From: Edolisoma coerulescens
Lineage: Eukaryota; Chordata; Aves; Passeriformes; Campephagidae
Assembly (NCBI GenBank): GCA_013397115.1
Contig: VWZW01004379.1
Location: 372,001-436,000, forward strand
Reading direction: 5' to 3'
Length of the DNA stretch: 64,000 bases
Of this stretch, positions 12,501 through 24,500 are shown one piece after another. A model generated the notes under the pieces. It was not told where the DNA came from, searched no databases, and saw only the letters and a list, made by a program, of their open reading frames with translations. The position numbers and the translations under genes were made by a program. Position 1 is the stretch's first letter. Each line of letters begins with the position of its first letter.

Positions 12501-15500
12501 CCACAAAAGTGTGGTTTCTCTCCCCAAAACTGCCTGTCAGCCCATGGGGGAGGAAACTGTGCAACCTCCCAAATTACTCTGGGATTGTCAGAAGTCTTTT
12601 CCCTTCTTGCATTAAAGCATTTCCTCTGTTTACATCCACAAAAAAACAATCACAGGAAAGCATTTAACTCAGTACTGATCAGGACTGAGAAGTTTCTACA
12701 CTGGGTTTACACCCCTCATGTTCAGTGTTGTAAATCACAAACCTACCCTGGATTTAACAGGGAAAATGGGAATTATGGACAAGCAAGGAATGAGACAATT
12801 TTTTATTATCTGGATTAATATAATTAACCATCTCTAAGAAAGATGATGATGCAGTTGTGGGGCTTCTCTGCAGCTCACTAATGTGAATTCTTGAATTATT
12901 TTCTTATTGAGGGTAAAAATAAAAATATTTAGAAATTATTAATTAAATAAGAGTACTAAGTATTATTCAATATTTATACTATTTTTTAAGATAATATATA
13001 AAGAAATCTGTTTAGTCCACCCCAGATTTAAGAAATAAAAAGGTTTCCAGCTGTTTTAATTGATAAAGGAGAGTGAAAAGCTTGTACCAGCTCTTCTTGA
13101 CAGTGATTAACAGAGCAAACAGATTTTACAACTCTGCATTGTTAAAACTCAGTTTAAGGTTTTCTAGCTTTTTAGCTTGTGCTCATTACTTGACCCATTA
13201 TTTGAATTTTGAATTTTAAACCCCCAAACATCCTTGCTCTTTCTGTATTTTGAAATCCCCTGACATTCTGAAAGTGAAACCAAGGCGGGGCAGGCAGACA
13301 TTTGTTGAGCAAAGAGGGGAACGAGCTCGGGCAGCCCCTCAGAGCTGGCACTGCCACCTTTGCCAAGGCTGCCACCAGAACCCCTGGGAATCCCCAATTC
13401 CTTCCCTCAGTGTCCCCCTCTGGCTCAGGGATTCAGGGGAGGGAGCAATGTGTGAAATAAAAAGAAATGCAGGCTGTGCTCAGATAAACAAAATGGATGT
13501 CAACACCCAGCCATGGGCAATGCCAACAAGGAACCAAACCTCCACTCAAGGGAAAAAATCCCTGGAAGAAAACAGCCTCAGATCTGTCCTGGAGAAGCTC
13601 CAGGGTGACTGAACTGTGACCTTCCAGTGCCTGAAGGAGCTACAGGAAAGATGGGCAGAGACTGTTTACAAGGGATGGAGGGACAGGACACAGGGAATGG
13701 CTTCCCAGTGCCAGAGGGCAGGGATGGATGGGATATTGGGATGGAATTGTTCCCTGGGAGGGTGGGCAGGCCCTGGCACAGGGTGCCCAGAGCAGCTGTG
13801 GCTGCCCCTGGGTCCCTGGCAGTGCCCAAGGCCAGGCTGGACACTGGGGCTTGGAGCAGCCTGGGACAGTGGAAGGTGTTCCTGGCCACGGCAGGGGTGG
13901 CACTGGATGCAGTTTAAGGTCCCTTCCCACCCAAACCTTCCTGGGATTCCTGGTTTCCATACCCAGCAAGCCCTTTGGGAAGGTTCTCCCTCAGTGCAAG
14001 AGCTCTACATGGAATTACAAACCCCATTTCAGCTTCTGCAGCTGGAGCCTCCCACATCCCTGTGGATCCGTTGGGATGCAGGTACAGCACTCGTTAGAGG
14101 TTTACCATGCACACACACCCCTGCACCAGTTCCCACAGAATTCCCCAGGGTAGCTATCAGGGGACAACCACTGGGAATCCTACAGCACAACCTCATCAGG
14201 GGAAACATTTCCAAGCAATCAGCTGAGCCCTGGGGCAAATCAGGACAAACCTGGTTTGAGACCAGGCTGGGAAAGAAGGGAAGAGCCCTTCTCAGCTGGA
14301 AGTGGCTCCTCTGGTGAAAAGCAAGAGGAATAAATTCCAGCAATTTGGAACCTGTGTTTCTTTGCACAGCTGAATAATTCACAGCTGTGATGTTTAAGAT
14401 ACTTCCTCAATTTAAGAATTTAAATTTCTATTGTACCCAAGTAAAGAGGAAAAGCTTTGTAAGAAGTTTCAGAACTGGCAACACCAGCAGCAGGTTCCAC
14501 CACTGGTTTAAAATTCTGAATTTGCCCCACAACCCCTGTTCTCTCTAAAAGCAGGAAAACACAGCTTTAACCTGAGTTTATCCAATGTTTTCTGGAACAT
14601 AAAGATTGGAATTACAAACAATGTTATCAAACTGGTTGATAAAGGGAAGGTTTGACCTACTCATGAGGCTTTTTCTGCAACTCTTATGCTGGTCTAGAAA
14701 CAAGATCCTACAGAGGTAACTCCCATTTGTTGCACTGGGTTCCAGAACCTTCCTTTCCCTTTGGGAGTGGGGTCGTGTTTTCTCAAGCTAAGGAGTGTGA
14801 ATGGCATGAACTGCTAATCCCAGCAGGGACAGATCCAGCCTCCAGTGCTGTTAACTGGGGTTGTGGGGCATTAGTGCCCTGCACACGGTGCTGAACAGGA
14901 ATGAGGGAATTTCAGGATACAGCCACCATATTCCATCCTAAAATTCTGGTGTGAAAGAGACAGGGATGGCAAAAAGCCTCTGGAATCAAAAATTAGTGAC
15001 AGCAACCTGAGAACTCTTCATGAAGAACAAACAACACATTTTGGGTTGCAAGGGATCTTAAGGGATTCTTTTCACTACCCTGGGGTGCTCCAAGCCCCAT
15101 CCAACCCGGCCTTGGGCACTTCCAGGGATGGGGCAGCCACAGCTTCTCTGGGAATTCCATCCCAGCCCCTCCCCACCCTCACAGCCAAGAATTCCTTCCC
15201 CCTATCCCATCTAACCCTGCCCTCAGGCAGGATGAGTTGTTTCTGGAGAACCTACGAACGTGTTTGCTTTTATTGATTATTGCCTCCTCTTGTCATCCCC
15301 GAATATTTGGGAAAAGCTTTGGGAAGGCAGCGCCTTGAGTTTTGTCTAAACTGTCCCTCCAGCATTCCCAGAGCTCTTTGTTAGTGTCCCACAGAATAAT
15401 TATGGCACCAAGGAGATATAAACAGTTTTCCAGGATTTTGGATTGTCAATTTCTGCTGTCTGAAGCTTTAGAAGTGCTGAAAACCTTGGGATAGCTTGGA

Positions 15501-18500
15501 ATGCAGGAGCTGGGAACGCACCATGCTCTGGGCAGGAGCTCAGGGGAGTTTGGGTGGGTTCTGAGGGGAATTTTGTGGCGCAGTTGTGGTGGTTCAGGTC
15601 GTGGAGGGCTTTTTTTAGGGGGGTTCTCCACCACTACTTAAAGATGGAGTGACATCTGACTGAAGTGAAAATCACAGTTGTGCTCAGGAGAAACGGCTTT
15701 AGAGAAAAGGCTCTGTAGAAACTGCAAAATTATAGATAAGAAAAACCTTCCCTGGGCTGGGGACCAGTCAAACCAGGTCATTTTGTTTCAAAATCCCATT
15801 AAACCACCAGAAAATTTAATGTATAACAACTGTGACTATGATACTTAATTTTTTAAGAATATTTGGTATTTTTAAGCCATTTTAAAAATCAGAACAGTAT
15901 TTTAGTAGTTTCCCTGTAGTAGCAGCATATTTTTATAATAATACAAGGTTTTGAGGCTTTTTAAACCCCCAAAAAATGAAGTTTTCTTATTGAGACCAAG
16001 ATCTTTGAGCCTCAGCAAGCTTTACTGTAATCCAACCATAACACCTTTTACAGCTCAATTCCAGTAATTTTGTAATTTAATACTTCAATATGTACATTTT
16101 ATTTGCTTACTAAATAGAGTGATTAAACAAATTAGTTTGTAACTTTATGGTGTTACATAAATGAAATGGAATTACGTGATAACTGAATGCAGTGATCAGG
16201 ATACCATTTAATTTATGAAGCATCACAAGATTAAGGGATATTTGGGATGAAATAGTACATTAATTAAAATTTAATGTAAGCAATGTTTGCATTTATAAAA
16301 GCCACCTTAACTCACACTCGTGTGGAGGATTAGAGCAGCCAGAGCCAAAACCTGCTATTTCTTTGTCCAAATGAAAAAAACCCATCCTAATCAATTCAAA
16401 TTACAACGCAATTTCAATTATTTTCTAAACTTTTTAACATGGAATTTGAGACAAAAGGGAGCCAGCATAGGGCAAACGTCTCTTAATAAAAGTCATGTTA
16501 TATTTTAACCTATTTGCCAGACCACAGCAAAGTTTCAATTCTCTCAAACACCGAAGAAGCACTGAACAGAGATTTTGCAAGAGCTTCTACAGGAGCTGAA
16601 AACTCCTCAGCACCAGGAGAAGCAAAGCCAGAGTGACACAGGGACACTGGGATTGCTCGAAGGAAAACCACCTGAAAACATCTGGAATGTTTATTATAAA
16701 CCTGTTTTTCCAGAGACTTAAAAGAGAAAATCCAAGAGTAATTCCTGTTTTTCCTTTAGTTCCTTATCCCACTCCTGCACACAGAGTAGAAGCAGCACTA
16801 CTACGAAGTTACTGCTCCTGAGGTTCAGCTTTTTGCTCATTCAGCTCCACTTCCACCTGTCTGACACAACTTGGAACTGCTGCAGAAGTCAAGGGGCAGT
16901 TAAAATTTAGAGGAAAAGTAGCCTGGATGTTGTGGAATTTTGTTTTCTCACTAAATTTTTATTTCCTGGCTGTTTTGTGCCATTGATTTCTTGATAACAA
17001 GGCACCAAAAGTGCATTTTTCTCTTACAAAAAAGCCCTTAGGCAGCAAAATGAGACAAATGTCTCCCTTTCCCTGCCTGCAACTTCCTCTCTTTTCACCC
17101 TCTCTCCCCTATTTCAATTTTTTAATTTTTCTTTGATGTGCTCACAGTTGGCTTTGGGGTTTTTTCTCTCACTTTACCAGAAGGGTAGCTGTCATTTTTT
17201 AAGCAGGAGTACAGTAAGGAATGGCAAAAATAAGTCCTAAATTTCTGTATCTTCAATTTATTTTGACCCATACTCCCATCTCACAAAGCTTTGCCCATGA
17301 ATTCCAATTCTGCATCCATGGATTTTGGAAGCTATGTATGGAGACAGCCAGTATTCCCATAACCTCATTATTCTCCTGCTGTAATACAGCTCTTGTAAGA
17401 TACAACAGATTGTTTTGGGATTTTTTTCCCTGTAATTCCATGGTATTGTTGCTATTATTTAATGCTTGCAGTCCTAATCTCATTTTTACCCTTTAATTTT
17501 ACCACATGGTGAATACACAGGAGGGGGAAAAAGCACCAAAAATTTCATGCTCTGCCTTCCCAGGAAAGCTCAGTGGGAAATAAAGTCAAATAAAAAATAA
17601 ATGTACATATAAACATCTACAATGTCACCCCTGTCCAGAGATGAGGAAGAACTCAGAATGAGCCTTTATACAACATTCAGTTGTTTGCACAAAACTACAA
17701 TTCTGCATTCTGGAAATAATTTTAGAAGTTTCAAGGACATTGCTGTGTTTAATATAAGAGCACAAAGAGAGTGCAAATCTAGAGTCACTTTGGAATTTAA
17801 GTCAGGAATTGGCAAACCCAACCTGCAATGTCTGGTTTGTTATTGGTGTGCTCTAAAGAAACTACTCAATTATCACTCATTTTCTCTTCCCATTTTTCCA
17901 TGTTTTTCTGCAGAATTTCCTGCAGGAACAACTCTCTCTTCACCCCCAATGCTGGCAGCACAGATTTTTTATAATCCCATTTATAATCCCATTTATAGCC
18001 TCAGCTCCAATATCCCATCAGGAGCACAGACCTCAACAATTGGGAATTTCTGGTTTATCTCAAAGGGGAAGAAAATCTCTCCCTCATTTCCTCCCCACTC
18101 CCCTGGAAGTGACTCCCACATTGTTCCCACCCAGGAGCAGGTGAAAAACCTGACAGAATTTCCTTTCTGGCAACCTCATCTTGCCACAGGATAAGACTGG
18201 GCTCCAATCAGTTACAAAATACACCAAAAATAAAATCCCTGCAGTTGTTTATACCTGCTTAAGATTACAGGAGAATATTTTCATTAGGTCTATCAAATAT
18301 ATTCAAGTGCAATACCACTGTAATTAGTACAGAATTGACTTGAAGCAGTTTTAATTTGTTTGCAAGATTCTGAAATAAATTAAAATCAATTCAGAAGTTT
18401 GCTGCCATGAATGCAGAATTAATTCTGCACTATTTATGTGCAAAGGGGCTGGCTGGGGCTTACCTGGGGAGCTCCACTTTGCTTTTCCACCCTTTTTGGT

Positions 18501-21500
18501 GACCCTGCTTCTCTTTCCTCGCCCACCCCAGAGGTGGCCACAGCCTCTGCTCCCAAATATTCCCACCCTGCACTTCCAAACCTGACATTCCTTCAAGTGC
18601 TCCCATTTCTTTCATCATTCCTTAGAGGAAACCAGGCAGGAGGAAAAGGCTGAGGTTTTTTAACCTTTCAGAGGAGTCACTACAGAGAACAGCACAAATA
18701 CTTACTCTGAGTTTGTCAGCCTGGGCAGAGCAGGGTTCCAAGGCTTTCAGTGAAAGCTAAATAATTTTATTTGTTGTTCTTTACACCTCTACAAGTTCCT
18801 GGAGTGGGAGCAGTAGGTGTGGAAGACAGAAAAGCAGCAGCAAGGTGCCAGATTTTCCACCAAACACAATTTTTTAAATGACAAGATGCACTTTTTCCTG
18901 TTGCAGTTTCAGGCTGTGGCAAGCTCATTAAAAATGCATCATATTTATAGTAATTTTAAATATTAATGATGATAGTAATGCAAAAAATTTGTTTATTCCT
19001 GAAGTACTAAAAGCACAGGGCAATTTATTAAAAATGTGCAATATGGAGTGTTGGGAGTTAAGGATCACAGAAGTGACAAACTCCTCCTGTTCTGTGCTGG
19101 CAACATCCCATTGGAACCAGAAGAATTCTGAAACCAGATTTATTTCAATTTGCAAGTTCAGGCACAGAATTTGTAATTTTTCTAGAACTACTCAATTACT
19201 CTCACGTTTTCTGTTTTCCCACTGGTGTTTTTTTGTCGTGTTATTCACAGAAGTCAGCAGCAGCTTGATTTTAATATTCTCAGTTTGCCATCAGCAGAAA
19301 TACCTAAATCAAAACTCAGCTTTCAAATTTTACCCTAAAAAGCACCAAAATCAGCAGAAAAACACTGCAAAATAGGGGGTGAAAGGGGGAAAAGGAAGCA
19401 AAAAAAACTGAAGCAGTCTTCTAAAAAGCAAATATTTTCCATTGAGTAATGGTAATTATGTTAGCAAGATAAAATCAAAGCTCTAAAGGTGTTGTTACTA
19501 CATGTAGGACATGTTCTCCTACAACATTTTCTATAGTACTAACAGTGAATGTTCTGTCACACACCCAAACCAGCATTTGATAATCCTTAATTAATATTTT
19601 TATCCAAAATGAAATATTTTAATCACACCCCATTGATATAGTCAAAAATCAGATTTATAACTTATTTTAAATGAAAAACACTTGGATAAACTTAGTTTAA
19701 TTAAACTCTTAGTTTTGCTATTAAAAAAAGAGTAAAAGCCAAATAAACCTGTTACTTATCCCTTTAATTTTAAATAATTTGGAAAACATTAGGGAGAAAA
19801 AAAGGCAATCCTTGTGGTAACAATCCACAGCCTTAGATGGTCTTATATGCTTCTAACTATAAATTTTAGGATTTGGGGGTTGAAGTTCTGCTGTCATTCT
19901 GTGGAAAATATTGCTGCATTTCCCAAGTGGAAATTCTCAGTTTTGGACAGTCAGATCAGTGGATTTCACTTTAAAAAGGCAAAGAGAAAGGCCCTGCCCT
20001 CAGTCAGAAAGGCTAAAAAACCCAGAAAACCTCAGTGCAGTTTCTGAGACAAAGCCTGGTGGGATGAAAGAAAAAAATTATGGTGGGAAAACTCTGGTTT
20101 ATGCCTTAATATTGGCTCTACTTCCCCTTATTTCCCTTTGTAGGGTGGAAAGGCTGAAATAGCAGCTTTTAGGAAAAAAGGGGTGCTCTCCTCATTGAAA
20201 CAATTAGTGGGAGAAGAAAACAAATCCCATTTGGGGGGGAAAAATATAAAATAAATTAAGAAATCCATATTCCTTTCCCCTCCCCTGCTCCCAGTGTTCT
20301 CTCACACTGAGCTTTGGGTACGTCTGCCCCAGCATTTCCACCCTGCTTCATCTTTCACTTTACAGTTCTCCCTTCTGGAAATTTTGGCAAAATGAGATTT
20401 GAGAACAACTGTATGGAAAAAAAGGGTGTATTTACTCCAAGTTGTTTTCTTGGAGGTGCTGCTTGCTCCATCTTGAACCAGAAAATACAGGAATCAAGTG
20501 TTGGAGGAAATAATTAATTGGCATGGAGACTTGCAAACAGAGATATCCTCTTTTTGTGGGTGTAGCTGTAAAAAAGGACTGCACAGAAAGCCTGGAGGAA
20601 GTGAAGCAAGCACAGCCACCCAGCTACAAGTTTTTTATATATATTTTTTTTTTCTTTAGAGGGGAACTGGAAGCTCCTTTGACAGAAACAGGCCTAAAAT
20701 AAACTATTAAAACATTTCAGACCTTGGGAAGCTCCCACTGATCACTGATTTCTAGGCCAACATTCTCCAGAGTAGATTTGGGACTTGTTAGTAATTACAG
20801 GTAATGGCTGAAATAGTTATTTAATGGAATTAATATTTAAATACTTGTAATTCAATTTACATTTTAATTGTCTGGCATGCAGCAAAATTCTCATTATTTA
20901 AAAGCTAGAAAAAAATTAATGTTGTTCCCTTCAGCCTGTCTTTAAAACAGCAAATAGATGCAAGCAAGCCTCAAAATTTGAAGGTCAAACATGAATATAA
21001 ATGATACTATATTGACAAATTGTGATTATTTTTACAGTAGGGGTTGTGAACTGTAGCTGTGAAAAGCAGAGGCTGAATTGGTTATAAACCTGCTATTTCT
21101 GGAGCTGTTAAACAAGTAAACAACAAGCACAATTTAGGCGATTTTTCTTGCACTTATTTTATACACAGTTCATTTTTCCACACTCCCTTCTCAGTAAAAC
21201 CATGTCTCTATAGGAGAGCTGCAGACAACAGTAAATTAAACAAATAAACAATTAAAATTTAAATTGATATTGATGCAGCTTAGCTGAAAGCACACCCCAG
21301 CTGCTGAGTCTCTGCCACGCTGAAGCAGCACAATAATATTGGGGTTGAAGGTTTATTTCACACGCCAATATTTACGTGCTGCTAGGGCGGGACGAGCACA
21401 ACTCCTCCAGTCAGGAACACAATTCCCTAAGGGAAAAAGGGACAGCAGGATCCCCAGCTGCTTCTCTGCCTTCAATTCCTACAGCAGCAAATAATGATTC

Positions 21501-24500
21501 GCACCTTGAGCAGAGCATGCAAACCATGATGTGCTGCTACAGCACTTCAAGGCCTCCAAGGCGAGATTTCAAGCCTGCAATTTTTTGGAGTTTTAACTGG
21601 AAATATAACTTTCAAATCGGTTTTATTCACACACCAACCTGTAAAATTAAGAACCTGTTATGATCCAGATCAATTCCATGGCTTCGGAGAAGCATCCCAA
21701 CATCTCTGAATGTCTTTTTCTTGCCATTGATGTAGTAGTTGGAAGAATTGTCTCTATAGGCAGTTCTAGAGACACAGAATTTGCTGTCAGGAATGACTTC
21801 GTAATCATCTCCTTCCTGCTTTGAGGAAACACAAAGCCAGAGAAACAGTTACTGTAGCTGTGTATTTACCTCCTATTTCACAATTAAGTAGATAAGTTTT
21901 ATCATGATCTGGTTTTATCATGGACTCTGAGTTGTAGAAGTGGCAGCTGTCTTAAAACTGCATCTCTCAAAAAAAGAGAGAAAAACGAACAAACAAACAA
22001 ACAAAAAAATCCTTTGAGAAGTGGACAAAAAATACCCCGGGTTGTTCCACCTGAATTGCCTTCATCTGATGCCTTTCCCACCTCTAATACCAGCTACTGC
22101 TTTGAAAATGCTGCATTTATTCCCTTTCGAATGCCAGAGGTTGCAGTGGCTGTGCTGTCCCAGCCTGGGGCTGTGACTCTGGGAAGCCCTGAGGGACTGC
22201 AGAGCTCTCTGCATCTGCAGCTCCTCTTCTCCAGAGCTGCTTTCAGCTCAGCAGCTCCAAAGAGAAACTGCACAAGATAAAAAAGCCAAACATTAAAGAT
22301 GTGACAAATGTGACATCAGCAGCTTCAAAAGAGAGCTTCCATCTACCTCCAGAGCAGCAGCCAAAATAAAGCTGGTGCCAGGCTTTAAGAAGTTAAAACT
22401 TGCCCAGATTAACCCCCAAGAGCTCTCAAATTGCTCTCTGCTACATGCAGAAGGGTTTTAAATCAAACTCAGCTTCTGGATGTTAACACAAAATTTTTTT
22501 AAAAAATTATAAAAATTAAATAGATTAATTTTTGAATCTGGTTATTATTAATATAAAAAGAAAAAAAAAAGTCATTTCAAACAGTTCCTAAAAAAAAGGC
22601 TGTAAATGCTGCAACTTTATTAACACCATTTTTGAAATTTCAGTGTACACTTCCCACTTTTTTGGTTGACCTAAATTTAAAAGTTTGGATGTGTGCACAA
22701 AAAAGAAATTTAAATTAAGAGAAATAAATTCTTTGTATCACAATTGCAATAAATCAACAAAAAAGTGCTAAAGTTTTTATCAATACACGAAGCAGCAAGC
22801 AAAATAAGTATTTTTTTAATTTGCCAACACTTTCTATTTCATTCAAACTAAATATCAGCTTCAAAAAAATGTAGTGGTAAAATGTGGGGTCCAGAAGTTT
22901 TGCTGAAAAATCTGTATTAAAATTGCACGCCTGTTTACAGTACATAAAGTGTAAATAAGTTTCAGATTCATTATATATTTTTCTAAATTTAGATAACCTA
23001 AAATAGTTTCTAATTGGTTTGAAAAGTTTTGCTTAAATAGGTTTTATTTCTTAATACACGTTTGTGTTATACATTTAAGAATATATAATATGTCCAAACA
23101 TAGACTTATAAATTTTTATTTAATTATTTTAATTGCAGAAATAAGTTTTATGTACTTGAGGTAAATGAGATTACAGATCTAAAACGACTTCTTCTTAAAA
23201 TGATTATTAAAAATTTCTAAATTGTTTTAAAACAGACATACACCACATATAAGCCTTGCAGCAAATAAAAAAAAGAATCCTTACAAATATTTTAAGAGCT
23301 GCACTACTCAACAGAGGATTTTTTAAAGTTAATTAACACTGATGGTTTATATCCCAAAGGTAAACTAATCATGCTATGAAGTTTTCCCCAGTTCCAACTA
23401 AAATAAGCAAATATTAGAAGTTTTTCAGATCCTTGAAGGAAAAACCCCAGGCTCCCCTGTTGTGCCTGGAATCATACATACCTTGTCAGTGATCTTTTGG
23501 AAGTGAACTTCCACAGAACAGCTCTGGATGTCCTTGTGCTCATCAGAATTATGGATCAGCACCGAGAGTTTTTTGGATCTGATTTTTTGGGCTCGATAGC
23601 CAAATACAAAAAGCAGGGAATCAATGATATTGGATTTGCCACTGCCATTTGGCCCGATAATACATGAAAAACGCTGCATAGAGAAGGGGAAAAAAGCGAT
23701 ATTCAAAGGGAAATAAATCCTGCCCAGTGTCCATCACCCTTTTAAAACACAATTATTCCTCGTGCATGCACGTGTTTGAGAGCTCAGCTTTTGCTGCCAA
23801 AGGTAAAAGTGAATAAAAGCTCCACACCTCAGCTCAGCCTTCCCAGCTGAACTGGTTAACCCAACGCCCTGCACCTCGCAGGCTTCACAAGCAAAGTTTC
23901 ATGCTCAGCCACGTAAGTCTCTTGTGGGCACTAAAAAATATTCTCTTTCTTCAAACACAGCCCTTAAAGTTCTCCAGCAAACGAAATCAAGAGAAAAGTG
24001 AGCTTTTCTAAGCTGTGCTGACAAATTAAAATTGCACAGCATTGGAAAGTTGCACTTAACTGTTTTCTCTACTTAATTTAGAATATTACTATCAAAATAC
24101 TTCTAAACCTTAAATATTTTTTCAGTTATTTTGAGGTCAGCTTAGATGAAAATGCAGGAAGGAATAATACCACCCAGTGAAGTCTTACCTTCAGTTCAAA
24201 ACTACTTAAGGTAAAAGAAAGATACCTTGTGAAAAGGTCCCAGGGTTTGCTCCCCTGCATAGGATTTGAAGTTCTGGTTTACAATGTGAGTGATCATGAG
24301 CCGAGGAGCACCAGGTTCACTGGTCATTGCTGGAAGTGGGGGAGGAGGGATGCTACCCAAAATCTCTTCTAAACTTCGATTATCCACCACCTCATCTGAG
24401 GCTGCTAAAACCCATCCAAATAAACAGAAAGATAAAAAAAAAAAAAAAGGAACTGTAAGCTCTCAATGATTTGACACCTTTTAAAATGTTCAACCGAAAA

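Larger units (their letters stand above)
11722..21638 (-). other. SMC4 9.9-kb intron hosting miR-15b/16-2
   Basis: Besides the two microRNA hairpins at the 5' end, it holds CR1 fragments (11883, 13730 and 15040) and otherwise AT-rich sequence with no convincing exon on either strand. Its size is an outlier: other SMC4 introns downstream are 75-1000 bases. Confidence 0.85.

Noticed and set aside
13616..14317. A 233-codon plus-strand frame in the large SMC4 intron
   Set aside because: Most of it is a CR1 LINE tail read in a fortuitous frame, with no family domain.
24225..24226. Second U12 intron in SMC4, donor GTATCTTT after exon 3
   Set aside because: The donor differs from GTATCCTT and no TTCCTTAAC-like branch site precedes the exon 4 acceptor, so it is ordinary U2 type.
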